DNA of 64,000 bases from Hormiphora californensis (taxonomy: Eukaryota; Ctenophora; Tentaculata; Cydippida; Pleurobrachiidae): the NCBI GenBank assembly GCA_020137815.1, contig CM035358.1, positions 5,545,488 through 5,609,487 on the forward strand, given 5' to 3'. Numbering within the stretch: position 1 is the stretch's first letter; every line of letters begins with the position of its first letter. The notes beneath the pieces were generated by a model. That model did no database searches, was not told the DNA's origin, and worked only from the letters and a program-made list of their open reading frames with translations. This document shows, piece after piece, positions 21,301 through 41,730 of this stretch. The translations under genes were made by a program, and so were the position numbers.

Positions 21301-22724
21301 CGAGAGTGGAACTGGAACTAAAGGTGAGTGTTGTTGAGAGATGTTAGTTGCTATGGTAACCAAAGTAGTTGCTATGGAACGAGAGTGGAACTGGAACTAA
21401 AGGTGAGTGTTGTTGAGAGATGTTAGTTGCTATGGTAACCAAAGTAGTTGCTATGGAACGAGAGTGGAACTGGAACTAAAGATGAGTGTTGTTGAGAGAT
21501 GTTAGTTGCTATGGTAACCAAAGTAGTTGCTATGGAACGAGAGTGGAACTGGAACTAAAGGTGAGTGTTGTTGAGAGATGTTAGTTGCTATGGTAACCAA
21601 AGTAGTTGCTATGGAACGAGAGTGGAACTGGAACTAAAGGTAAATGTTGTTGAGAGATGTTAGTTGCTATGGTAACCAAAGTAGTTGCTATGGAACGAGA
21701 GTGGAACTGGAACTAAAGGTGAGTGTTGTTGAGAGATGTTAGTTGCTATGGTAACCAAAGTAGTTGCTATGGAACGAGAGTGGAACTGGAACTAAAGGTG
21801 AGTGTTGTTGAGAGATGTTAGTTGCTATGGTAACCAAATTAGTTGCTATGAAACGAGAGTGGAACTGGAACTAAAGGTGAGCGTAACGGTGAGGTGAACT
21901 ATTGAGTGAGTGTACTGTAATTGTTGAGAGATATTGGAGTAGCCAAATTATTTTATGCATGATTACGGCCTCCCTTGCACCTCCGGAGATCTCCTGGAGA
22001 CGTCCCCGGGAGTAATCTCCGGAGGTGCAAGGGAGGCCGTTAGGATTATTAATCCTAATCATGTATAAATCCTAATTTAGGATTGTGATAGAGTATAGTG
22101 TTTCAAAATAAGATGCGATGTAGTTGATCAATGCCTCACACATTTCAGTGTTTATGTACTACTTCGACAACCCGGGAGGATCATTACCAACCTGGGTTAT
22201 TAACTGGGGAGCCAAGGTAATTGTGTTATATTTGTTATAGTCTTCAATGTAGATAATTTTACTATGTTTTATTCCCCCCCTCCATTTTCCACGCTTATCA
22301 TGTTATCATTTTTTATAAGTTCCAAGCATCTAGATTTAGAGCTTGCCTAACTTGACCCTGTTTCTTTACAAATGTAGGGAGGGTTAGAACATAACCAATA
22401 TAACAATTTAGAGCTAGGCAGCATATGTTACTGGCTCCTCAAGTACGCCACCTTATCTAATAACAGCTTATCTTATATTGCTACTGCAGAAATGCAATTT
22501 CAAGCATACTGTCTCCCTGTGCAATAGCAAATTATCTTCATCCAAATACCTGTGAAACATGCTGTCTGGCGGGGCCACACCCCGTACTTTCTCAATGTGT
22601 AGATCAGCTGTCGGGTCAGCCAGACAGAGAATTTGAAAGTAGTGACATTAATAACCTTCTGCAGACTGGCGTGCCTCAGTTTATGACAACATTGAAGAAC
22701 GCATGTGAAAAGTATGAACAGTGA
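15391..22724 (+). CDS. PCTP: Phosphatidylcholine transfer protein (START domain)
   Basis: Six exons, all GT-AG and phase-consistent: 15391-15513, 20609-20726, 20863-21003, 21189-21323, 22149-22216, 22665-22724. They encode 214 aa, the same length as vertebrate PCTP. The family binds and moves phosphatidylcholine between membranes in the cytosol. Seen: LYRYKGYGELTT and DLDYRKKWDSYC in exon 2, RVAYPWPMSHRDYVFLR in exon 3, RVDQYEQTIAFQ in exon 4, VFMYYFDNPGG and PTWVINWGAK in exon 5, and the C-terminal helix GVPQFMTTLKNACEKY in exon 6. Together these span the START fold. Oddities: intron 1 is 5.1 kb because of a foldback element, the exon 4 donor is tandemly copied eight times, and a LINE lies 130 bp upstream. 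STARD-type relatives cannot be wholly excluded but the length and motifs favour PCTP. Confidence 0.92.
16711..17575. repeat. Palindromic satellite block 1 (AAAGCGCTTT units)
   Basis: Almost every 10-12 bp is a variant of the self-complementary decamer AAAGCGCTTT joined by A/T steps (TATAGCGC, TTTTAAAAGCGC and similar). Unit length drifts, so this is a degenerate array of palindromes rather than a strict tandem repeat. No coding potential. Confidence 0.9.
17580..18545. other. Unique block between satellite arms
   Basis: Non-satellite DNA inside the foldback element. It contains an imperfect internal duplication: 'ctgtgctccg.tttgtaccctctctttcactccctctctc' occurs at about 17666-17706 and, in similar form, at 18285-18323. 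There is a small CACGGCCGTG palindrome near 17613. No credible gene. Confidence 0.5.
18561..19405. repeat. Palindromic satellite block 2
   Basis: Same GCGC-centred palindromic units as block 1, again with 10-12 bp spacing. It ends at the nested inverted repeat at 19407. Confidence 0.9.
19407..19854. mobile_element. 448-bp inverted-repeat element nested in the satellite
   Basis: Ends GGTTGACAAGATACCTAAAA and its complement, flanked on both sides by TTTAAA (a possible duplication, or simply satellite sequence). Arms of about 110 bp surround a second hairpin (19561-19680) that carries the shared 'atctccggttcctgatgagata' motif. Confidence 0.75.
19858..20125. repeat. Palindromic satellite block 3
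   Basis: Continuation of the AAAGCGCTTT array beyond the nested inverted repeat, up to the right outer arm of the foldback element. Confidence 0.88.
21299..21875 (+). repeat. 79-bp minisatellite containing the PCTP exon 4 end and its splice donor
   Basis: Units begin AACGAGAGTGGAACTGGAAC at 21299, 21378, 21457, 21536, 21615, 21694, 21773 and 21852, exactly 79 bp apart; the last is partial. Each unit holds the last 25 bases of exon 4 plus about 54 bases of intron. Seven of eight keep a GT donor (GTGAGT in most, GTAAAT in copy 5, GTGAGC in copy 8); copy 3 reads GATGAGT. An in-frame TGA follows the first donor, so only the first donor gives the full protein. Confidence 0.92.
21965..22040. repeat. 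Hairpin with a perfect 26-bp stem in PCTP intron 4
   Basis: ACGGCCTCCCTTGCACCTCC plus six more bases is followed by a 24-base loop and the exact complement. It is GC-rich in AT-rich surroundings. TTA flanks both sides. It could be a very short MITE or an RNA hairpin. Confidence 0.8.
22341..22395 (+). repeat. Short dispersed repeat, copy 2 (no C tract)
   Basis: In PCTP intron 5. Shares 'gcttgcc.a.ct.ga', 'acaaatgta' and 'gggagggttagaacataac' with the copy at 42995-43064; the C-rich middle is replaced by 'tttctt'. Confidence 0.5.
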
Positions 22725-23426
22725 ATTGAATATTGAAATCATCGCCTAGATGTTGGACAATGTTATTGACTGATTTTGGTTTGTTAAGTTAGCTAAAAGT
22801 ATATATGGGGACATTTCAGAACCTTTTTGTGTTTGTTTTTCAGTGATTCGTTTACAAAAAAAAAGTGTGTTTACATTTTTCACTCGGCCCACAATGACGG
22901 AAGGCGCACGGTCTGCTTTGTAATGTGTACCGCGCGCTCTATGACATCACAAGTCACGTGATCTCGGTCGATCCTGAGTTTCGCGCGCCGGCCCGCGCTT
23001 CACGCGGATGGAGTCTTGAGTTGAACTCTCTACAGGTAGCAGACTTCGCGCCTTCCGTACAATACGCATGAATCAATATCACGGAAATTCGTTGAGATAA
23101 GGAATTCAGTTATTAAAAAAGGGAACAAGAAACACCACACTGCAGCAGCAACAATGCTATTCATCCGTCCGGCGGGTCTTCTTTGAATCTGGAAGATCTT
23201 CCTCTCCCTTCGTACCACGCACACTGTAAATTCCAAATGATAGAATTTTGGGGGAGAAATCAGAACAAACGATGTATCTTTTTTTTGACGAAGAAGAGAG
23301 TAATATAAACAAAAAAAACTATTTATAGTAGAGTTTATCACATGTAAAACTATGTGTGTGTAAGTAGATTGAATAAATTAATCAAGTAGAATATTGTCCC
23401 TCTCTCTCTCTCTCAATATTTTGTGT
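22725..23426. other. Convergent intergenic region between PCTP and peroxiredoxin 3' ends
   Basis: Holds a CpG-rich patch at about 22905-23010 with GTCACGTGAT and 'gcgcgccggcccgcgc'. A 44-codon minus-strand ORF (23029-23163) with a hydrophobic start is too short to call. No other gene seen. Confidence 0.5.
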
Positions 23427-34524
<11,098 letters not shown>

Positions 34525-36017
34525 GATGAGCTGATACTTCTACAGGAAATATTATCATTATTAAATCTGTTTACAATAATTTGAGATTGTCAATATTGCC
34601 CACGTACAGGAAAATATGTTTTCGTTAAGGGTGATCTTTAGAAGCTTCCTAGTTTCTAGCCCACGGCTCTTTCTATCGTGTGGATATCCTTATTATAATT
34701 TGCAAATGAACGTCGTGATGATGGTGACCTATCATCACGTGCAAATGGTGGGGGGTTGCCAAGGAGGTGCTTTGGGAGGGGTATGGGAGGTTGCACGTGC
34801 GGGTTGGTGCAGCGAGTGAGAGGGGTGCTCCTGGGTGAGGAAGAGTGTGGGGATTCGGGTCAACGGGTGCTCTACTTCAATGGGCTTTCTAGTCCTTATT
34901 ATAATAAGCAAATGCGTGGCGTGATGAGTATGGTGATGTAGTATCCACACGTGCAAATAGAGGGGGTTGCCCTGGGAGGTGGCTTGGGAGGGGTATTGGA
35001 GGGGGGATACTGCACGTGCATGTTGTTGGTTGTTTGTTGTGTGTTTCTTGCGTGTTCCTGTGGTGTTTTGGGATCTACTACTGCCGCCCCCATGATTGCC
35101 AAAGCTTTTCTACCTACGTACCCCATTGATTCTCTTCACACCTACAATTCTACGGATCTTTATCACCTGATTCTACATGTTATTCAGCGGGATTTCCCTT
35201 GATGTTTATCACCAGCGCTCTACCACTCTACCAACCTCCGTATTCTTTACCCCGACATGGAGAGACGAAGAGTGAGAGGGGGAGAGACACATAGACGGGT
35301 GGGGTGGGGGGGGGGGGGTTTGAGGGACTTCAATGGGCTTTCTAGTACAAAATAAACTCGGGTTGACGGTGAAATTTGAGGACGAGGGTTGAGGACAACC
35401 GCAACTAAAGGAGAAATGGAATATCAAAATTGTGAGTGACAAAATTTTGATTTGAGTTGAACTCAGTTGCAGCAACTGAGTTCCTCTTGATTTTTGAAGC
35501 AGATTTGCAGTGCAACACGTTAGTCGTTAAACATCAGGTGCGAATCATCCCACTTTGTGAGAGCCGAGATTATGTTGGTACTTGGTAGTGGCCATCGCAT
35601 TCGTTAATGACCCCTGTCCCCTTGGTAGAGACAGTGCTGATAAGGCAGATTTTAGAGGTTATTGGCAAACGCTGCTGGCCCCCGATAGCGCGGGATAAGG
35701 CAAACAATAAATGACGGAATAAGGCAGCGCTTTTCAAGAGAGGTTAACCGTTTTAAAATTTAAAGTTTAAATTTTAAAGCAAATTCGAAAACGTGTTGGA
35801 AATTTGAAAAGTCTTGATTTTTAAAAACTCAAGGAAATTGAAATCTGTCAGATGAGTGCGCGTGTCAATGCCGCGTTGAAGCTTATATTTTCTGCGCCGC
35901 GCCATCCGCGCCATCCGCGGTTAGGTCAGTCGTCTCGAAACTTTTCAAGATGGCCGTTTTTTATTTTTACAAGAATGAGAAGAGCTTCTCGTCTGCAACT
36001 CTTGTTGCCTCCTGATA
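34525..36017. other. Region upstream of peroxiredoxin, no gene recognised
   Basis: Contains an imperfect duplication of about 200 bp (34692 onward and 34896 onward, each with 'attataa...gcaaatg' and 'cacgtgcaaat..ggggttgcc'), G tracts near 35300 and a CG-rich patch at 35890-35925. The peroxiredoxin promoter should lie at the left edge. Apparent ORFs are proline- or glycine-rich by composition only. Confidence 0.5.
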
Positions 36018-36364
36018 AGGAACCATAATAAAGTTCAAGAGCCTCCAAGAGCGCACCACAATCAAGAGAGACCAAAATCAAGAGCACACCACAATCAAGA
36101 GAGACCAAAATCAAGAGCACAACACAATCAAGAGAGACCAAATCAAGAGCGCACCCCAATCAAGAGAGACCAAATCAAGAGCGCGCCTCATCCAAGAGAG
36201 CTCCCTATCCAGAAGATACCAGATGTGGTGCGCTCTTGAATTTGGTCTCTCTTGATTGTGGTGCGCTCTTGATTTGGTCTCTCTTGATTGTGGTGTGCTC
36301 TTGATTTTGGTCTCTCTTGATTGTGGTGCGCTCTTGGAGGCTCTTGAACTTTATTATGGTTCCT
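36018..36364. mobile_element. 347-bp TA-flanked inverted-repeat element with CAAGAGAGACCAAA repeats
   Basis: Ends AGGAACCATAATAAAGTTCA and its complement, TA on both sides (36016-36017, 36365-36366). The arms are made of 30-bp tandem units ('atcaagagagaccaaaatcaagagc.c.ccaca') facing each other. Confidence 0.82.
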
Positions 36365-36366
36365 TA

Positions 36367-37033
36367 TGAGTTGACTACTTTATTCTGGTTGTACAAAAAG
36401 ATCTCATTGAGTATTTTTTTACTGTCAATTTATTTGATTTAGTACCATTATATCGTTGTCTATCTTGTTAATTTTTTTAAATGTTGCTTTAACTTCAAGT
36501 CTCTATCTCATCTTGATCGTGGCCGTTTGAAATTCGCAAAAAAGCTAGCACGGAGCGCCTAGCCGATAACAGATGGCCATTTCAGACTACTAACTAAGTT
36601 TTACTTGGAGTAAAAACTAGCAAATGAATTTAATATTGAGAGTTCCCTAGCACTGACGACGTTCCTGCTCGACCCGCTCGATTTTTTGTTTTGAGACTTT
36701 AGAGTCGGCTGTCTGGCGTTGGCCGTTGGCGCCACCAGAGTCAAATTTGGATAATTTGAAAAGTAAACTGATTTTTCTAATTCAGTTTGATAATTGGTAC
36801 TGCTAACCAAATCTCGATTTACCATAATCCTCAGGCCTCAGGGGAATAGCTTCTGGACGTTAAATCGAGATTCGAGGCGTATGTATCGAGATTAATATCG
36901 GGGGAACAATTAATAATTTATTGTACCGGCATAGCTTCTGGTAAATCGAGGTTTGACTGTACTTCGGAATTAAACACGCTTCCTACTAATTGGAATGACA
37001 AAGTTCAAAACTATCGATAGTTTCATCCTAGGC
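36367..37033. other. Region between the inverted-repeat element and the unknown gene
   Basis: Contains a reverse copy of the shared motif ('caagtctctatctcatcttgatcg', about 36499) and fragments of the 'aaatcgag.tt.gactgta' family (36810-36960). A 74-codon minus ORF (36601-36825) overlaps that repeat and is not supported. Confidence 0.5.
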
Positions 37034-37474
37034 CTAACTTTCCTGGTTTTCTAAAATATCCCTGTTCATCAAGGCAACTCTGACAACTCTTAAAAAGTCT
37101 GGTTCCCGTTTTGAAATCCGTCGTTGGTGTTCTTTTTGCTGCTGCTGCTGCTGCTGCTGCCCTTGAAATTCCACTCTTTCCTCTCCAGTCACGGAACTAA
37201 TTTCTGGTTTATCTTCTTCGTCGGACGATTCGTGATCGTACCACCTGAGCAAAAGGAATGTATCAAATTTTGGGCAATCTCTTTTTGATTTTCGATTGAT
37301 ATTGGGTTGGGTTGTAAAATTGGGCTGAATTTTGGTAAACAGATTGTTTTCTAGGGAATTGTCGTTGCATTGAGTTTTCTCACTGTTTCGTTAGAGGATC
37401 CCATCGTTCTTTTCCTGGGGTTCTGATGTATTTGCAAGATCGAATATTCGGTATCGTATCAGATAAGGCCATAT
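37034..37474 (-). CDS. Two exons of uncertain ownership: small acidic/Gln-rich protein or 3' end of the unknown gene
   Basis: Exons 37384-37474 and 37034-37244 join in phase (AAACA|G TGG) to read ...DPLTKQWYDHESSDEEDKPE..., then a CAG-encoded Gln run and a basic tail ending at TAG. Opening at the ATG at 37472 this is a 99-aa protein. As the last exons of the gene upstream the phase does not fit: the strong donor at 37667 ends in phase 0, while this acceptor needs phase 1. A weak donor (gtgttc) four bases further would fix it. A 118-bp MITE sits in the intervening 192 bp. No family recognised. Confidence 0.55.
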
Positions 37475-37506
37475 CTGAAAGATAAAAATAGTTTAACAAA
37501 TTAGTA

Positions 37507-37624
37507 ATGTCGGATTTTTTGAAGTTGTCACTACATCACATGTGAACGTGTGGTGTGCACGTCAAAATTGATAAATTTCACATACAAGGTCATTTGGGGG
37601 TGACAACTTCAAAAAATCCGACGT
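37507..37624. mobile_element. 118-bp MITE related to the 1906/2261 copies
   Basis: Same TGTCGGATTTTTTGAAGTTGTCAC-type ends, flanked by TA (37505-37506, 37625-37626). The interior is shorter and different. It lies in an intron of the unknown gene, between the two exons whose phases disagree. Confidence 0.82.
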
Positions 37625-37666
37625 TAGTTTAGGCGCTCTGGAAATCCACTGTTATTGAACACTCAC

Positions 37667-39498
37667 GTTTTCTCCAAGTGCTGAGATTAAAGCGATCAAC
37701 AGTGCTGAGCCTCTTTTTAGGAGTGCCATCTCCCTCAGGCAGTATTCACCCCTTTCTTCTATGATGGGAGACTCTGCCTCGTCAAGTATCTTCATTCTGT
37801 TGACTACTAATGGACCCTGATCAGTGATCTCCCCGAATATATCCCGTGGAGGCGGTGCCGTTCGGTCAACAGCTGTTTGTGGTATTATCTGGAAACTGTC
37901 CCTTCTTTTTAGGTTATACAGCTGCCCGTTGAAGAGGGTTAGCTTTTCCGTGAAGTCTCTGTCCAGACCGTGCACCGGGCTGGGAGACCGACCAATGAAC
38001 TGAAAAGGGACATTATTTAATTGAAAGTATATACAGTTGGACCCCGATTTACCGACAGTATACTGCAGTACTAACATTGCAATGAATTGATCTAGTGTCA
38101 CACTTACTGGTAGGTGTTTCTTCATTTCAACTTCACCCATGCTTCGTGAACCTCTTCTCCTGAGGTTGCCTTTCCGTTCTGGTGAGAGATACTGGGGCAA
38201 GTTCGTTAGGGATTTCCGACGTCGTTCGTGGCCTGGGATTGATTGAAATGAAAATTAACAATGATCAGTCCTTAGAATTTAAGCCTTACAATGTAACAGT
38301 AGTAGTAGTAGTACCTTCAACATGTTCCAATTGATCTTCATAAGTCACCCTCGGTACCCTTTCTTCTTCTACTCGCGTTATCTGACCCTCCTCTTTAGTG
38401 GGAAGTCTGATGTATCTGGCTTGATCTTCTGTAATAGTAGGTGGTTCCGGAAGGAAGCTAATTCTCCTTTTTTGGGGCACATCAATCCTTCCCATTTTTA
38501 TCAGGTCCTATAAAAACAAGTTTATTCTTCTGCATCACTTGAATTGTTCATACTGTATCAAGCGACTCAATGCGTCACCGGGTGACCATCATTCGAAGAA
38601 TTGTTGGAAGATTCCATTACCTTGGCACTTTTCTTGAGTCCTCGAAAGATATGTTGTTGGCTGGAACTCATTTTTCCTCCATTGAACGAATATATCTCAT
38701 CAATGTCTATATTTGTATTTACTGGAGAAAAAAAGGGATGGTTACTGGTTACTGGCCAGGCTTGATGCAAAAGTATGTTATCTTCTAAATCTTCTTATCG
38801 CTTTTTTAAGAGGATTGAATCACAGTCACTTACTTGTACTTGATTTCCGTAACTGTCGATTAGTGAAATGTTGTGCGTAACCAAGGTTCTTGTTGAACTC
38901 CTGATAAGAGTTATCATTAGACCGATATGGGTTTAACAAGGAGGCGTATGATGGTCGAGGCTTCTTCTTTTCTTTAATTTTCGTGTTTCTGTGTGTCGTA
39001 GTGGAGCTGGATGATTTCGCTGGCTCTATCCGACCACCTCGCCGACCCCGTGGCGTTATCGAAGGGCTCTTTGAAAGTCGCTGGATTGCTTTAGCGTTTG
39101 TGATCCTTTCTGCACGTCGCTCAAAGTTAAGGCGTTTGTGGTCCAGCTCCCTCCAGGAATCCTTCTCCAACTTCTCCAGTTGGACAATTTGATTCGTTAG
39201 CTTTCGTTGCTCCTGAATAGTTTGGTTTCTTAGCTTTCGTTGCTCCTGGGTGGTAGACAACACGTGATGGAGTTTTGCTACAGTTTTTGAAAAGCAGACA
39301 ATTTGCTTAGGATGGTTAATAGCTTGTGCTAAGCAAGTGTTTACAAAAACAAATAACATTACACACCTGAAGGTTAAAAAACCGTGTTTTAAGATGGTTC
39401 CTGTAGATCCTATCTGATACCATGTGTATCCTGGTAGCCTTCCGACCCTGTTCCATGATCTGTCTTCTTGTTATCTTCAACTTCTTATCGTCATCCAT
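37667..39498 (-). CDS. Unrecognised multi-exon gene with coiled-coil segment
   Basis: Six phase-matched exons: 39367-39498, 38834-39305, 38621-38721, 38315-38507, 38108-38232, 37667-37999, giving 452 codons from the ATG at 39498. I do not recognise the family. Seen: a basic N-terminus (MDDDKKLKITRRQ), a strongly charged coiled-coil-like stretch in exon 2 (LRNQTIQEQRKLTNQIVQLE), a Ser/Arg-rich basic region, PSYASLLNPYR, and later SPSPVHGLDRDF and PPPRDIFGE. There is no signal peptide or membrane segment, so it is probably an intracellular structural or adaptor protein. If the donor at 37667 is not used, the frame ends at TAA 12 bases on. A truncated family repeat (tacagttggaccccgattta) occupies intron 5. 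Confidence 0.75.
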
Positions 39499-40476
39499 TT
39501 TCCTGTCTCGCGAGCCTTTTTAAAAGAGAGTTTGCTGGTTTGGCATTCAAGACTTCTTATCGTCATGCATTGTTTCTACTTTGTAGACTTGTTCAGACTG
39601 TCTTGTGGGGCCTTTTTAATTTGGACAATACAACTACTTTTGGTTTCAACTTTCAAGGTCAATGGAAGACAAACAAAAAATTCGCATCGTAGTTAGGCTG
39701 CTCATGCATGCTAAAAGTTAAAACAAACAACATAATGAACTTTTTTTCGTTCCTAAAAATGAGCTATTCTTAGGGAGACTGTGCCAGAAAGGACAACTTA
39801 CTGCAACTGAGACCTGTGTAGAGAGAGGGGGATAGAGAGAGAAAGAAAGAGAGAGAAAGAAAGAGAGAGAAAGTATCCACAGGTCTTGAAAAATGGAAGA
39901 CATAGCTCCTAACTGTGTTATCTCAGAGATCGGGTTAAAGTCATGAGAGCTCAGATTTCTCCTCATCTCTTTCCTTCTCTCTCTTTCTCTCTCGCTCTCT
40001 CTTACAAGCTCTCCAGAACTGATGATCGGTAGGGCACCTCTCTTAACATATGTTTTCAGGGATTATTTCCCTTCAGTATCCATGGTAATTTCAGATGGGC
40101 GGTTAGGTCTGTAACTCTAGGTGATTGCTGTAACTTGCCTTGTTCGCCCCTTACTGTGATCTCTGAGCTGTGTTGTAACTTGGGTAATACTCTTTCATCG
40201 GGCCAGTCTCAAAAAGGAGGAGGGAGATTGCCTTTTCATACATAATGCGATTATCCGTAAAAAGGAGAAAAAACAATAAAATTTATTCCAAGTGCCGATC
40301 AGGGGGCCTTTACTAATTATTTCAGTACAATTGAGTTTTCAAACTTATGTTTTGCAATATACACGCCCACGGTAACCCACTTTTTTGCATGGCAGCCCAT
40401 AATTTAGCTCCAATGGAATATGGATGTGCTAAAAAACAAACACCTGACTAACTTAAACCTATTTTTAGCAAGCTAA
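39499..40476. promoter_or_regulatory. Divergent intergenic region between the unknown gene and the DHHC gene
   Basis: The two genes are transcribed away from each other, so both promoters should lie in these 978 bp. It holds a GA-rich tract (39820-39876) and a CT-rich tract (39966-40005) in inverted order that could pair. No TATA box or named site was convincing. Confidence 0.45.
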
Positions 40477-41316
40477 ATGATGGCCAAGATAACCTGGAAG
40501 GGGATTGATATCAAAGAGGCAACGGCTCTAACATTTAAAATCCTCAAACTTGTCATGCCAGTTTCGGGTGTTGGTATGGTATCCACCATGTGCCTCTTTC
40601 TCGCCCTCGTTTACTACTGGTTCCTCCTCCCCTACCAATTGTTCACCTACCCCATCCTCCTCACCCTCATCCTATTTCTAATCGCACATTGGATCCTGGT
40701 AAACACTCTCTACAACTACATCCTCGCCATCCTGATCCATCCGGGGAAGTCCAAGGGTTCCGGGCCTTCAAAGTGCCGGCAGTGCCGAACCAACCGACCG
40801 GAAAGATCACACCACTGTAAAACGTGTGGCTACTGTGTCCTCCTAATGGATCACCATTGTCTGTGGATCAACAACTGTGTGGGGTACTACAACTATGGGT
40901 ACTTCATGAAGGCGTGCCTGTATGCCTGGCTCGGTGCTGCGTATGGAACCCTTGCTTTGTTACCGGAGGTGTTTGCATTCAGTCGGGAGACAAGTGTGAT
41001 CTTCCTTTATCAGGATCTACCCAATCTGTGTATAATAGCGTGGTGTGTCTGTCTTGCTGTTCTGGTTGGGTTTACTATTATGAATGGATGGTTTCTCTAC
41101 CTCATCTCCCTTGGTATGACTAGTATTGAATACAAGCAGTTGTCAGCGTGGAAAACTGGAGTGGTGTCGCCATATACCCGGGGCACCTGGGCTAACATCG
41201 CCTATGCACTGGGAGTTAGGGACGGGAGGTGGTCAATGCTGTTGAGACCGTGTTATTTTATACCTTATAATTATTGGAGTACTGTCGATCTTGAGGCGGT
41301 AGAAACCCAGTATTAG
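40477..41316 (+). CDS. DHHC-type protein palmitoyltransferase
   Basis: Single exon, 279 aa, starting ATGATGGCC. DHHC enzymes attach palmitate to cysteines of target proteins in Golgi/ER membranes. Seen: two N-terminal membrane segments (about 30-52 and 60-82), a cysteine-rich zinc-binding domain starting KCRQCRTNRPERSHHC with the catalytic D-H-H-C at residues 125-128, WINNCVGYYNYGYF, two more membrane segments (about 145-165, 185-210), and a TSIE variant of the TTxE motif. The C-terminal YALGV.DGRW stretch resembles ZDHHC16-type members, but I would not assign a paralogue. In DHHC proteins the residue after Cys is usually Pro; here it is Leu (HHCLW), an uncommon variant. Confidence 0.93.
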   Translation: MMAKITWKGIDIKEATALTFKILKLVMPVSGVGMVSTMCLFLALVYYWFLLPYQLFTYPILLTLILFLIAHWILVNTLYNYILAILIHPGKSKGSGPSKCRQCRTNRPERSHHCKTCGYCVLLMDHHCLWINNCVGYYNYGYFMKACLYAWLGAAYGTLALLPEVFAFSRETSVIFLYQDLPNLCIIAWCVCLAVLVGFTIMNGWFLYLISLGMTSIEYKQLSAWKTGVVSPYTRGTWANIAYALGVRDGRWSMLLRPCYFIPYNYWSTVDLEAVETQY

Positions 41317-41730
41317 ACCAGGAAAATGTGGACAAGCAGCCAGCGGGATCTGGAAAAAAAACTAATGACTCAGCGAATATATTGTAGAATGATGCTCTTA
41401 CAGTCGAGCTTGAGAAATGTTAAAACTCTAGATGATAGATTATAGCTAATCTTGTGTCGTTTGTGTTTTGTTTTCTGTTTTGTAGAACTTTCTACGAGTT
41501 ATTTAACATAATTTGTGATATTTTTGGGCGTGTGTTCTTCCCTATAACACTCCTTTCTTTTATAAAATGACCTTTTCTCCATTCAATTGTTTCCATTTAA
41601 ACTGTCCCTTTCCCTGGTGCGCACAAGCCAGCGTTCTCGTAGAAGAAGGAGAAGTCCCCTTCTTCCCTTCCTAATACCCAATTCCCTCCTTTTTATTACC
41701 ACTCCGACCTCCGTCCCTCCTCTCTATAGT

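Noticed and set aside
23029-23163. 44-aa minus-strand ORF with hydrophobic start
   Set aside because: Too short, no homologue recognised and no clear transcript context.
36601-36825. 74-codon minus-strand ORF
   Set aside because: Overlaps an interspersed 'aaatcgag' repeat and has no neighbours that splice to it.
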